The position numbers were made by a program, and so were the translations under genes. A stretch of DNA of 64,000 nt from Bacillus sp. ISL-51 (lineage in GTDB: Bacteria; Bacillota; Bacilli; Bacillales; Bacillaceae). The notes below the pieces were generated by a model that was not told the origin of the DNA, searched no databases, and saw nothing but the letters and a program-made list of their open reading frames with translations. Of the stretch, positions 56,536 to 64,000 are shown piece by piece. The stretch spans positions 1-64,000 of the forward strand of contig NZ_JAGGQB010000002.1 of assembly GCF_018613535.1 (NCBI RefSeq), read 5' to 3'. Within the stretch, counting starts at the first letter, position 1, and the number at the start of each line of letters is the position of its first letter.

Positions 56536-56988
56536 CTACAGTTCTTGCTTTTCTTCAACTGCCCGGTTCAGCGCTTGAAGCATGTAGCCAATGCCTTTGT
56601 ACGATGATAGAGGCCAGCTGAGGTGCTGATGTTCTCCGATAACGGCGTTTAGGACGCTTCGGTATTTTTTCCCGCCAAGCATGACAAGCTCTTTGGTATT
56701 AGAAAAGCCCTTTTCGTAAAATTGGCGGCACAGTTCCTCCGCTGTCATGATCTCCGGATGGCCTGTACCAAAAGTAACATCGTAATTTTCGGGAACGATA
56801 TCACCAGGGCGAAGGAATCCGTGCTTCGCCGACAAAATTACCCACTCATCGAAAAATGCTTTCGCATACCGCTCGCACGCCTGATGAAACGGGCTGAGAT
56901 AAGCGTCCTCCGCCCTTATCGGCCCTTTATCTGGATGGAGGTCCCATATTTTTTTCTTGCCGCAGGGGATGATGCACAGTCGTTTCAT
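56536..56988 (-). CDS. yfjM: YfjM-like CGKKK protein (DUF6884-type)
   Basis: This 150-residue cytosolic protein starts MKRLCIIPCGKKKIWD. The N-terminal CGKKK motif, DEWVILSAKHGFLRPGD (about 47-63) and VMLGGKKYRSVL are characteristic of the DUF6884 family, whose fold is nucleotide- or base-transferase-like. The biochemical function is unknown. GGGGAGAGA precedes the ATG. It matches B. subtilis yfjM by position, but the symbol is less certain than the family. Confidence 0.7.
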   Translation of the reverse strand: MKRLCIIPCGKKKIWDLHPDKGPIRAEDAYLSPFHQACERYAKAFFDEWVILSAKHGFLRPGDIVPENYDVTFGTGHPEIMTAEELCRQFYEKGFSNTKELVMLGGKKYRSVLNAVIGEHQHLSWPLSSYKGIGYMLQALNRAVEEKQEL

Positions 56989-57225
56989 TTTTCTCTCCCC
57001 TTATGTAGTTTCTCATATCAATGTACCATTGTTTCCTTATTTCTGCATGTCTAAACGATAAAAGAGAGAGTGACCGCTCCAGCGGCTGGATACTTCTCGG
57101 CAGACAGAAACCCTTGGCGAACGGGACATAGATCTGTGCTTTCTGTAATCAGGGTGTCATTTCACCTTTTTTGCTTCTCCGATTAGAGAAGGATTCGAGA
57201 AAAGGCAGGCTGGAAGGCTGAACAC
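56989..57225. other. Non-coding gap between yfjM and dus
   Basis: Apart from the yfjM upstream region, no convincing ORF, RNA or operator was found. A short minus-strand frame at 57149-57346 overlaps the dus 3' end and the terminator and lacks a good ribosome-binding site. Confidence 0.5.
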
Positions 57226-57259
57226 AAAAAGACCCGGAATTCGTACCGAAATCCAGGTC
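57226..57259 (-). terminator. dus terminator, copy 1 of a duplicated segment
   Basis: GACCCGGA (57231-57238) pairs with TCCAGGTC (57252-57259, one G-U), followed on the minus strand by TTTTTG. A closely similar segment lies at 58601-58647. Confidence 0.75.
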
Positions 57260-57278
57260 GGATGAGGAATTGTTTATG

Positions 57279-58265
57279 TCACTTCTGCTGCTCCATCCCA
57301 TCAAGATACTTTCTCTCAAAGTCATCGAGCAATGCACGCACTTCATCTGTTGACTTTGTATTCATGCATTGATTTCTTAATTCACTTGCTCCCCGGAATC
57401 CACGGAGATAAATCTTGAAAAAGCGGGGAAGAGGTTTGTATGGACGGGCTTCTAATTTTGAATATTTATCATGAAGATCCAGATGCAGCCTTAAGAGATC
57501 AAGCAATTCCTTACTGCTATGCTCTTTCGGCTCCTTTTCAAAGGCGAATGGATTTGTAAAAATACCTCGTCCAATCATAATTCCATCAACACCATATTGT
57601 TCGGCAAGTTTTAAGCCGGTTTCCCGGTCAGGGATATCCCCATTGATCGTCAAAAGGGTATCTGGTGCTATCTCGTCACGAAGTTTCTTGATTTCCGGAA
57701 TCAGTTCCCAATGCGCATCTACTTTACTCATTTCCGCTCTAGTACGCAGATGAATGGAGAGGTTAGCAATATCCTGCTTCAATACGTGTGTCAGCCAGCC
57801 GCGCCATTCGTCTATATCCGTGTAGCCAAGTCTGGTCTTCACACTTACTGGCAGTCCTCCTGCTTTCGCTGCTTGTATTAATTCGGCTGCAACTTCAGGA
57901 CGGCAAATAAGTCCGCTTCCCTTTCCATTCCCCGCCACATTAGGTACAGGACAGCCCATATTGATATCTAGACCCTCAAACCCTAATTCCGCCATCCCAA
58001 TACTCATTTGGCGAAAGTTTTCAGGCTTATCTCCCCATATGTGGGCAACCATCGGCTGTTCATCCTCCGTGAAAGTCAAACGGCCGCGCACACTATCCTT
58101 CCCATCCGGGTGACAATAGCTTTCCGAGTTTGTAAACTCCGTAAAGAACACATCGGGTCTGCCTGCTTCACTCACAACATGGCGGAAAACAACATCCGTC
58201 ACATCTTCCATTGGTGCCAGTACAAAAAATGGCCGTGGTAATTCACGCCAGAAATTATCTGTCAT
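57279..58265 (-). CDS. yfjN: tRNA-dihydrouridine synthase (YfjN)
   Basis: This 328-residue FMN enzyme reduces uridines in tRNA D-loops. It has a TIM barrel with N-terminal [13 protein letters not shown], catalytic Cys in [19 protein letters not shown], and the phosphate-binding [11 protein letters not shown] and [12 protein letters not shown] motifs. ATG 58265 (MTDNFWREL) is chosen with AAAGGA upstream. It is bracketed by two similar terminator segments and preceded by an AT-rich 340-bp region. Confidence 0.92.
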   Translation of the reverse strand: MTDNFWRELPRPFFVLAPMEDVTDVVFRHVVSEAGRPDVFFTEFTNSESYCHPDGKDSVRGRLTFTEDEQPMVAHIWGDKPENFRQMSIGMAELGFEGLDINMGCPVPNVAGNGKGSGLICRPEVAAELIQAAKAGGLPVSVKTRLGYTDIDEWRGWLTHVLKQDIANLSIHLRTRAEMSKVDAHWELIPEIKKLRDEIAPDTLLTINGDIPDRETGLKLAEQYGVDGIMIGRGIFTNPFAFEKEPKEHSSKELLDLLRLHLDLHDKYSKLEARPYKPLPRFFKIYLRGFRGASELRNQCMNTKSTDEVRALLDDFERKYLDGMEQQK

Positions 58266-58600
58266 AACAAATCCAAATCCTTTCATGATGGGATACAGCC
58301 AAACCTTTATCCCAAAATTAAAAAACTGACCATGCTTCTTTTACACTTATAGCATGTGTCAGCACTTCTTATCAAACGATAGTAAATTTTGAACATTTAA
58401 ATCTTTACTAAATAACACACATAAATTGTATCAGTTGAAACAAATCATTCACGGTATTCTTATTGAAAAAAAATCGAGAAATTATTTGATACAAAAGCGA
58501 AAAATTAAGAGTTTACTTTTTACGTCAATTTTCATCTTTTAAAATAAAGATCTCTGAAAAGAAATTCTAGAAAAGACAGTCAGGACAAGGGCTGCGCATG
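58266..58600. other. AT-rich non-coding region upstream of dus
   Basis: This stretch of about 335 bp is clearly richer in A and T than its surroundings, especially 58380-58560. It must contain the dus promoter, but no single consensus stands out. No ORF, RNA gene or repeat was seen. Confidence 0.5.
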
Positions 58601-58647
58601 AAAAAGACCCGGAAAGCGGCAATGTTCATTCTGCCGAAATCCAGATC
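58601..58647 (-). terminator. yfjO terminator, copy 2 of a duplicated segment
   Basis: GACCCGGA (58606-58613) pairs with TCCAGATC (58640-58647) through weak pairs. An inner CGGCA/TGCCG stem (58617-58636) strengthens it, and TTTTT follows on the minus strand. It resembles 57226-57259. Confidence 0.7.
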
Positions 58648-58666
58648 TGATGAGGAATCGTTTATA

Positions 58667-60067
58667 TTAATGAGACGATTTCAATACAAGCTTCGCCACA
58701 GCTTCCACATGAGCCGTCTGCGGAAACATATCAACAGGCTGAATATATTCGACGCGATAGTCCTTCGACAGCGCCTGCAAGTTTTTCGCAAGTGTGGAAG
58801 GATTGCAGGATACGTAGACGAAGCGTTTCGGCTTTACCTTTTTGATGGTGTCTAGGAACGTTTTGTCACAGCCGGTTCTTGGCGGGTCAACGATGACAAC
58901 GTCAGGACGGAAGCCTTCTTTTGTCCATCTCGGTAGCCAGTGTTCGGCGGTTCCGGTAACGTAGGTTGCGTTTTTGATGCCGTGTTTTTTGGCGTTTTTC
59001 TTGGCGTCGTCGATTGATTCTTTGATGACATCCATGCCGCGGATTTCTTTCGCTCCGCTTGAGACCCACATGCCAATGGTTCCGACGCCGCAGTAGGCGT
59101 CAACAACTTTTTCTTTTCCAGAGAGGTGTGCGGATTTTTTGACTTCGTCATACAGCTTGACCGTCTGTTCAGGGTTGAGCTGGAAGAAAGCGCGTGCGCT
59201 CAGTTCGAATGACACGTCGCCAAGCACCTCTTGAATGGCGTGGCTTCCGGCAAGCGCTTTTGTTTTGTCTCCGAAGATGACGGATGTCCGCTCGCCGTTG
59301 ACGTTTTGAATAATGGATTTCACTTCAGGCAGACGCTTTTGGATAGCTTGTACGATTTCGTCTTTATTCGGCAGTGTCTCTTTCGCAGTGACAAGCACGA
59401 CTTGCACCTCACCTGTTTCGAAGCCGACTCTCGTCACGATTGTGCGTACATCGCCTTTTCGCGTCCGTTCGTTATAAACAGAAACATTATGCTTCTCTAA
59501 AATACGGCGGACGATGCCGGTTGTTTTGTTTGTTGCCGGATGCTGCACAATGCATTCTTTGATCGGGACGATTTTATGTGAATCCAGCCCGTATAATCCG
59601 GCGATGATGCTGCCGCTTTGGGAACGGCCGACTTGAAATTGGCTTTTGTTCCGGTAATTCCATGGGTTGTCCATGCCGATCGTTTCTTTAATGTCCATCT
59701 TACTGACGTCAAATCTCGTATGGCGTTCCAAAGATTGAATGACGATATCGCGTTTTTCCCGAAGCTGCTGGGCGTAGGCAAGATGCTGAAGCTGGCAGCC
59801 GCCGCATTGATCATATACCGGACATGGCGGTGTGACGCGATGCTCTGATGGTTTGCGGATTTTTTTGATGCGTCCTTCTGAAAACTTCGGCTGGACGTTT
59901 GTCGCTTCGACAACCACCTCTTCGCCCGGCAGCGCGCCGGGCACGAAGACCACTTTTTTCTTGAAATAGCCGACGCCCTCTCCATTGATGCCGAGGCGTT
60001 TGATCGTCAGCGGAAATGTCTGTCCGGCTTTCAGCTCAACGGGCGTCTTTTTATGTTGTTGGTTCAC
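58667..60067 (-). CDS. yfjO: 23S rRNA (uracil-5-)-methyltransferase-family protein (YfjO)
   Basis: This 466-residue RumA/TrmA-family enzyme has an N-terminal TRAM domain (about 12-72). The [4Fe-4S] cysteines are C82, C88 and C91, with a fourth in ECIVQHPA. The SAM-dependent methylase has [11 protein letters not shown] and catalytic Cys in [10 protein letters not shown]. subtilis has two paralogues: YefA is the characterised RlmCD and this is YfjO. Confidence 0.9.
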   Translation of the reverse strand: MNQQHKKTPVELKAGQTFPLTIKRLGINGEGVGYFKKKVVFVPGALPGEEVVVEATNVQPKFSEGRIKKIRKPSEHRVTPPCPVYDQCGGCQLQHLAYAQQLREKRDIVIQSLERHTRFDVSKMDIKETIGMDNPWNYRNKSQFQVGRSQSGSIIAGLYGLDSHKIVPIKECIVQHPATNKTTGIVRRILEKHNVSVYNERTRKGDVRTIVTRVGFETGEVQVVLVTAKETLPNKDEIVQAIQKRLPEVKSIIQNVNGERTSVIFGDKTKALAGSHAIQEVLGDVSFELSARAFFQLNPEQTVKLYDEVKKSAHLSGKEKVVDAYCGVGTIGMWVSSGAKEIRGMDVIKESIDDAKKNAKKHGIKNATYVTGTAEHWLPRWTKEGFRPDVVIVDPPRTGCDKTFLDTIKKVKPKRFVYVSCNPSTLAKNLQALSKDYRVEYIQPVDMFPQTAHVEAVAKLVLKSSH

Positions 60068-60174
60068 GTTATTTCTCTCCGTTTCTATATGAAGCTTTCC
60101 GTATTTGGAAAGTGATTGACTAAAACATCACATCTTTCTAGTATAACACGCAGCCGGCACTTCCATCATGTTTT

Positions 60175-61050
60175 TCAGGAAGATGATGATTCAATGCTCC
60201 TCCACAAATACAAGGACGCATAGCTTAAATACGGCTCCCATTCCCTGCTCACCTCAAGCATCTTTTCTTTTGACGGCTTTTCAGCGAGGCCGAATCGGCG
60301 TTTGACCGCTTTTTGCAGGCCGATGTCTGCTAAAGGAAACAGATTAGGACGGCCAAGGCCGAACATGAGCACGTTTTGCACAGTCCACGGTCCGATGCCT
60401 CTGAGTGTGATCAGTTTTTTCATGATGTCTTCATCCGATAAAAAGGAGAGTTCCGATAAATTGAGTGTTCCGTCTGCGATCATCCGTGAGGTGTCAATGG
60501 CATATTCCGCTTTTCTCATGCTGAACTGGAGCTCCCGCAAGTCCTGATAATCAAGCGCCGCTATGGTTTCCGGCTGCGGATAGCACCAGACGCCGTCTTT
60601 TTGTTCGCCAAAGGCATGAACGAACCGTTCCGTTAAAGTGAAGGCAAAAGACAGATTGAGCTGCTGGTGAATGATGCATTTCATAAGGCAGTTGTACACA
60701 CTGTACTCAAGCACGAGAGGCGTTCCCGCATGTTCTTCAAAAAGCGCTGACAGATTGGTTTTGGAGAAATGATCATGCACGGCTTGAAGCGATTTTCCCC
60801 ATTGAAAAATCTCCTTTATCCGTTCCATCATCTCCTGCTGATTTGTTTCGCCGCTGACGAGAAAGACTGGTTCTGACGCGGTTCCTTCGGCTCGTACGGT
60901 TACGATGCATAATTCCCCGGCACCGCTTCTGACCGGCACCTTTACTGATCTCTCCCTGAGATCCACGGCGTTCAGCGGATCGAGTGACAGCCTTTTCAGC
61001 ACACGGTCAAAATGATACGGAGGCGTAACGGAGACGGTTTCTTTCCACAT
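60175..61050 (-). CDS. yfjP: YfjP, AlkA-like DNA-3-methyladenine glycosylase
   Basis: This 291-residue HhH-GPD glycosylase removes alkylated bases. The hairpin-helix-hairpin is LITLRGIGPWTVQNVLMFGLG (about 213-233), and the catalytic Asp lies in PLADIGLQKA. An N-terminal TBP-like domain covers about 1-100. No iron-sulphur cysteines are present, as in AlkA. It is divergent from the CorA gene. Confidence 0.92.
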   Translation of the reverse strand: MWKETVSVTPPYHFDRVLKRLSLDPLNAVDLRERSVKVPVRSGAGELCIVTVRAEGTASEPVFLVSGETNQQEMMERIKEIFQWGKSLQAVHDHFSKTNLSALFEEHAGTPLVLEYSVYNCLMKCIIHQQLNLSFAFTLTERFVHAFGEQKDGVWCYPQPETIAALDYQDLRELQFSMRKAEYAIDTSRMIADGTLNLSELSFLSDEDIMKKLITLRGIGPWTVQNVLMFGLGRPNLFPLADIGLQKAVKRRFGLAEKPSKEKMLEVSREWEPYLSYASLYLWRSIESSSS

Positions 61051-61155
61051 GAAATCACCCCTTTTTGTCCCAGTATATCATGAAGCGGCAAAGAGGCCAT
61101 TCGTATACTTTTCTTCATAACGCCGCATGATATAATGACAGGCGGAGGGTTGTTT

Positions 61156-62115
61156 ATGATACACATTACCGCAATCACAACACACAATCAGATATTAGAA
61201 AATATCCCCTTATCACGCATAGAACAACCGGACATCGCATGGTACTGGATTGATTTTTTCGGTGCGGAGGTGCACGAAACCGCATTGTTACGAGATTATT
61301 TTCATTTCCATCCTCTCGCGATTGAGGATTGTTTTCAGCATATGCAGAGGCCGAAAATCGATCATTATGACGGCTATCGCTTTTACGTGCTCCATGCCCT
61401 GAACCCGGATACGCTGGAAACGGAAGAGGTGGACATCTTTCAATCGGATCGTTACGTCGTCAGTTTTCATTTACATGAATCGCTCGGCATCTCAAAGGTC
61501 AAAGAGCGGCTTCTCGCTTCCCCGGAGATTGTCAAAAAAGGGCCCGGACACATTACATATATGATTATGGATCAGCTTGTCGATGAATATTTTCCCGTGC
61601 TGTATAAAATTGAAGACCGGCTGAATGAAATTGAGGACAGCCGGACCCATAAGTCATACGGCACTTTAATGAGTGAAGTGTTTGAATTGCGGACTGATCT
61701 CTTGCACCTCAGACGGACCATAATCCCGATGCGCGATTTGATGTACCGGGTTTTGAGCCTTGACCATGTGAAAGAAAGCCGCGAAACAAAGGCGTATTTC
61801 AGCGATATTTATGATCATCTCTTAAAACTGGCGGAGCTGATTGAATCAAACCGTGATATGACGTCTGATTTGCGGGACAGCTATGTGACGCTGAACTCAA
61901 ACCGGATGAATTCCATTATGATGACGCTGACCATCGTCTCCACCATTTTTATCCCGCTGACATTTATTGCAGGTGTATACGGCATGAATTTTGACAACAT
62001 GCCGGAGCTCCATTGGAAATACGGGTATTTTATCGTGCTGGGCGTTATGGCCGCCCTTGTGGCCGCGATGCTGTTTTGGTTTGCCCGTAAAGGCTGGTTT
62101 AAAATTTTCAAGTAA
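61156..62115 (+). CDS. yfjQ: CorA-family magnesium/divalent cation transporter (YfjQ)
   Basis: This 319-residue protein has a large N-terminal cytosolic domain, a long coiled stalk (about 140-255) and two C-terminal membrane helices with the pore signature YGMNFDNMPELHWKYGY (GMN). It is a homopentamer in the family. ATG 61156 is six bases after GGAGGG. The earlier in-frame start is rejected. Confidence 0.92.
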   Translation: MIHITAITTHNQILENIPLSRIEQPDIAWYWIDFFGAEVHETALLRDYFHFHPLAIEDCFQHMQRPKIDHYDGYRFYVLHALNPDTLETEEVDIFQSDRYVVSFHLHESLGISKVKERLLASPEIVKKGPGHITYMIMDQLVDEYFPVLYKIEDRLNEIEDSRTHKSYGTLMSEVFELRTDLLHLRRTIIPMRDLMYRVLSLDHVKESRETKAYFSDIYDHLLKLAELIESNRDMTSDLRDSYVTLNSNRMNSIMMTLTIVSTIFIPLTFIAGVYGMNFDNMPELHWKYGYFIVLGVMAALVAAMLFWFARKGWFKIFK

Positions 62116-62141
62116 GAACGGCTGAGGCTGTTCTTTTTTTT
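62114..62141 (+). terminator. yfjQ terminator
   Basis: AAGAACGGC-TGA-GGCTGTTCTT hairpin followed by a run of T, overlapping the stop codon. Confidence 0.75.
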
Positions 62142-62176
62142 GATGACACATGATATGGTGGTAAAAAACGGAAGGG

Positions 62177-62818
62177 GTGTTCGCCATTACATTCTTTTCT
62201 CAAAAAACCGTTTCACTCTTTCTCCTTCTTAGCGGTCTCTTTTCCTCCGTCACATTATACAACGGTTACACGATATCTGATTACATCTTTCAGTTAATCG
62301 GTTTTTCCGCCTGGTCAAAAACGGGGACACATCTTTCCGTCATTCCCGGAATCACGCTTTATTTCGGGGCATTGATATGGTGTTCCATTCTGTTCAGACG
62401 GACTCTTCCCGCCGCCGCGTTTTCTCTTTTTCTCCTCAGTATGGGGACTGCTTCCTGTGTTCAGCCTGTAAGCGAAAAAATTGCTTTTATTGTGATGCAG
62501 GGCGCCTCAGAAAAACAAGCGGTCGAGTACATTAAACCCGACAGTGAATGCAGCCATTACGTGGCAGGAAGGACCGCTCGCATGTCGTGCACCATTCATG
62601 TCAATCATTATGGAAAAGAAGAACAAACCATTTCGGTTGTTCCTGCTTTATCAAAAGACATAAAGGGAGTAACATTCTATCCAAAAACATTTACCGTACA
62701 GCCCCGTTCGAAAGCGATTATTCATACACGGTTTACGGGTGTTAATAAAGGCAGGATTCAATCAGGTTCGGGTTACAGTTCCGGGCCGGAGGTAATCGTA
62801 AAGGCAGCACATCGGTAA
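62177..62818 (+). CDS. Unknown membrane protein with extracytoplasmic beta domain
   Basis: This product of about 210 residues has three hydrophobic helices (about 10-27, 57-72 and 78-97) followed by a soluble domain (about 105-210) with C124 and C137 that could form a disulphide outside. The domain SCTIHVNHYGKEEQTISVVP resembles Ig-like beta structure. The start is unclear: GTG 62177 directly abuts GGAAGGG, whereas ATT 62186 has ideal spacing. I do not recognise it from B. subtilis 168 at this place. Confidence 0.6.
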   Translation: MFAITFFSQKTVSLFLLLSGLFSSVTLYNGYTISDYIFQLIGFSAWSKTGTHLSVIPGITLYFGALIWCSILFRRTLPAAAFSLFLLSMGTASCVQPVSEKIAFIVMQGASEKQAVEYIKPDSECSHYVAGRTARMSCTIHVNHYGKEEQTISVVPALSKDIKGVTFYPKTFTVQPRSKAIIHTRFTGVNKGRIQSGSGYSSGPEVIVKAAHR

Positions 62819-62889
62819 TCATAGAGTAAGCATTTTCCAAGTCTTTTCTTTATAATGATGGAAAAGGGATCATAAGGAGGAACAAGCGC

Positions 62890-63750
62890 ATGAACATAGG
62901 AATGGTGGGACTCGGCAATATGGGACGCCCCATTGCTGAAAATGTGATGAAAGCAGGATATAAACTGACTGTGTATAACCGGACGAAAGAAAAAGCGGCA
63001 GAGCTGTTGGAAAAAGGGGCCGATTACGCGGAAACACCCAGAAAGGCAGCTGAACGTGCGGACATTGTGCTCTCAATGCTGGCGGATGACGATGCCGTAA
63101 CGGACGTTACCTTCGGGGCTGACGGCATTATCGCCGGATTATCTGAAAACGGCATTCATATTTCGATGAGCACCATCAGCGCGGCGCTGTCCGAACAGCT
63201 TTCCGCGGCACATTCGAGCAGAGGGCAGTCCTTTATTGCCGCTCCTGTGCTCGGCCGTCCCGACGCCGCTGAGAAAGCCGATCTCCGCATCATCACAGCA
63301 GGGCCGAAAGAAGCAAAGAAAACGGCCGAACCCCTTCTCAAAAGCTTGGGACAGCAAATATTTGATGCAGGCGAAGAATCAAAAACGGCAAATGCCGCTA
63401 AAATCAGCATCAACTTTTTACTCGTCTCAATGCTTGAAGCATTATCTGAATCATTCTTATTGGCGGAACAATACGGCTTGGAACAAAAGCACTTTTTAGA
63501 AATTGCCAACTCTCTGTTCCGCTCCCCGGTGTACGAAAATTACGGAACGATCATGGCCGAACAGACATTTGAGCCGGCGGGCTTTAAGATGAAGCTTGGA
63601 CTGAAAGATACAAACTTGGCGCTGGCTGCGGCTGATAAGGTGTCTCTTCATCTTCCTCTTGCGGAATTGGCAAAATCCCATTTCGAACACGGGATAGAGA
63701 ACGGGCTCGGTGAATTGGATTGGGCCGCTTTAATTAAATGCGTGAAATGA
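62890..63750 (+). CDS. yfjR: YfjR, beta-hydroxyacid dehydrogenase
   Basis: This 286-residue NAD(P)-dependent dehydrogenase belongs to the 3-hydroxyisobutyrate/GLYR1 family. The Rossmann motif is GLGNMG (7-12), followed by YNRTKEKAAEL. The catalytic Lys lies in AAKISINFLL. The substrate is unknown. AAGGAGG precedes the ATG. Confidence 0.9.
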   Translation: MNIGMVGLGNMGRPIAENVMKAGYKLTVYNRTKEKAAELLEKGADYAETPRKAAERADIVLSMLADDDAVTDVTFGADGIIAGLSENGIHISMSTISAALSEQLSAAHSSRGQSFIAAPVLGRPDAAEKADLRIITAGPKEAKKTAEPLLKSLGQQIFDAGEESKTANAAKISINFLLVSMLEALSESFLLAEQYGLEQKHFLEIANSLFRSPVYENYGTIMAEQTFEPAGFKMKLGLKDTNLALAAADKVSLHLPLAELAKSHFEHGIENGLGELDWAALIKCVK

Positions 63751-63751
63751 C

Positions 63752-63784
63752 AAAAACCTCTCCCTTTTATCGGAGAGGTTTTTT
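63752..63784. terminator. Bidirectional terminator, yfjR / pdaA
   Basis: CCTCTCC (63757-63763) and GGAGAGG (63772-63778) within A and T runs, between convergent genes. Confidence 0.85.
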
Positions 63785-63785
63785 A

Positions 63786-64000
63786 TTACAGCCGCGGCAG
63801 CTTCATTTCTTTCTCAAACATCAGGTCATCAATGCTTTTAAACGTGTATCCTTCTTTCTTTAAGTCCGTTATCGCATCATCAAGCGCCTCTGAATTGTCC
63901 TTTGAGACGGTATGAAGGAGGTAGATTGCACCGGGGTGCGCCTGCTTCATCATATGATCATAGGCGTATTTCTTCCCTTTTTGCTGGTCGACCTTCCAAT
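63786..64000 (-). CDS. pdaA: PdaA, N-acetylmuramic acid deacetylase, C-terminal part
   Basis: The minus strand encodes about 71 residues (WKVDQQKGKKYAYDHMMKQ, ending KEMKLPRL) up to a stop at 63786, and the rest lies beyond the right edge. HPGAIYLLHTVSKDNSEAL is the conserved C-terminal motif of polysaccharide deacetylases. PdaA makes muramic delta-lactam in the spore cortex, needed for germination. The position after yfjR agrees with B. subtilis. Confidence 0.88.
   Translation of the reverse strand, partial: WKVDQQKGKKYAYDHMMKQAHPGAIYLLHTVSKDNSEALDDAITDLKKEGYTFKSIDDLMFEKEMKLPRL

Noticed and set aside
57149-57346. 65-residue minus-strand frame across the dus 3' end
   Set aside because: It overlaps dus in another frame and runs through the terminator hairpin.

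Overview
The window is a chromosomal segment of a Bacillus of the subtilis group, most probably B. amyloliquefaciens or B. velezensis. Gene order follows the B. subtilis 168 ygxA-yfhB, yfi, glv, aco and yfj blocks in inverted orientation, as I remember that map. The proteins resemble but are not identical to their B. subtilis counterparts. A barstar very close to the classical B. amyloliquefaciens protein is present. Nothing could be searched, so the species call is inference.

Layout. 1-350: the 5' end of a 16S rRNA gene on the minus strand with its leader and a near-perfect promoter. 347-10966: housekeeping and stress genes ygxA, ygzB, perR (with a Per box), bcp, gsaB, ygaE, ygaD, ygaC, ygaB, sspE, fabL, yfhS, mutY. 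11193-18465: yfhP, the lipoteichoic acid glycosylation pair yfhO/csbB (sigma-B promoter), yfhM, yfhL, yfhK, yfhJ, sspK. 18612-19890: a secreted glutamyl endopeptidase (mpr) overlapped by a small lipoprotein gene, lying where I expect sspK to adjoin yfhI. 19931-28056: yfhI, yfhH, recX, yfhF, yfhE, yfhD, yfhC (Fur box), yfhB, mprF.

28214-40694 is more variable: a MarR regulator with an MFS exporter behind twin palindromes, a bacillithiol-transferase-like DinB protein, an orphan barstar, a membrane acyltransferase overlapping a quinone reductase, a PadR regulator, an extra haem-O-synthase-like prenyltransferase, a multiply frameshifted AraC regulator (yfiF), the catDE catechol-defence operon, and the yfiB/yfiC heterodimeric ABC exporter. 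40985-43312 is a solitary 775-residue phage tail-spike-like protein with a beta-helix and a C-terminal peptidase-G2-type domain, with no other phage gene near it. 43517-47297 is the maltose operon glvA-glvR-glvC with a cre site.

47472-55745 carries an MDR dehydrogenase, yfjF, sspH (sigma-G promoter), the enhancer-binding regulator acoR and the acetoin dehydrogenase operon acoA-acoB-acoC-acoL. That operon has a textbook sigma-54 promoter preceded by helically phased TGTCTC/GAGACA elements. 55974-56506 holds the decayed remains of one or two small secreted-protein genes. 56536-64000 contains a CGKKK-type protein, a tRNA-dihydrouridine synthase bracketed by a duplicated terminator segment, an rRNA methyltransferase paralogue, a DNA glycosylase, a CorA transporter, an unknown membrane protein with an odd start, yfjR, and the 3' end of pdaA. 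No tRNA, CRISPR array, insertion sequence or integrase was found.
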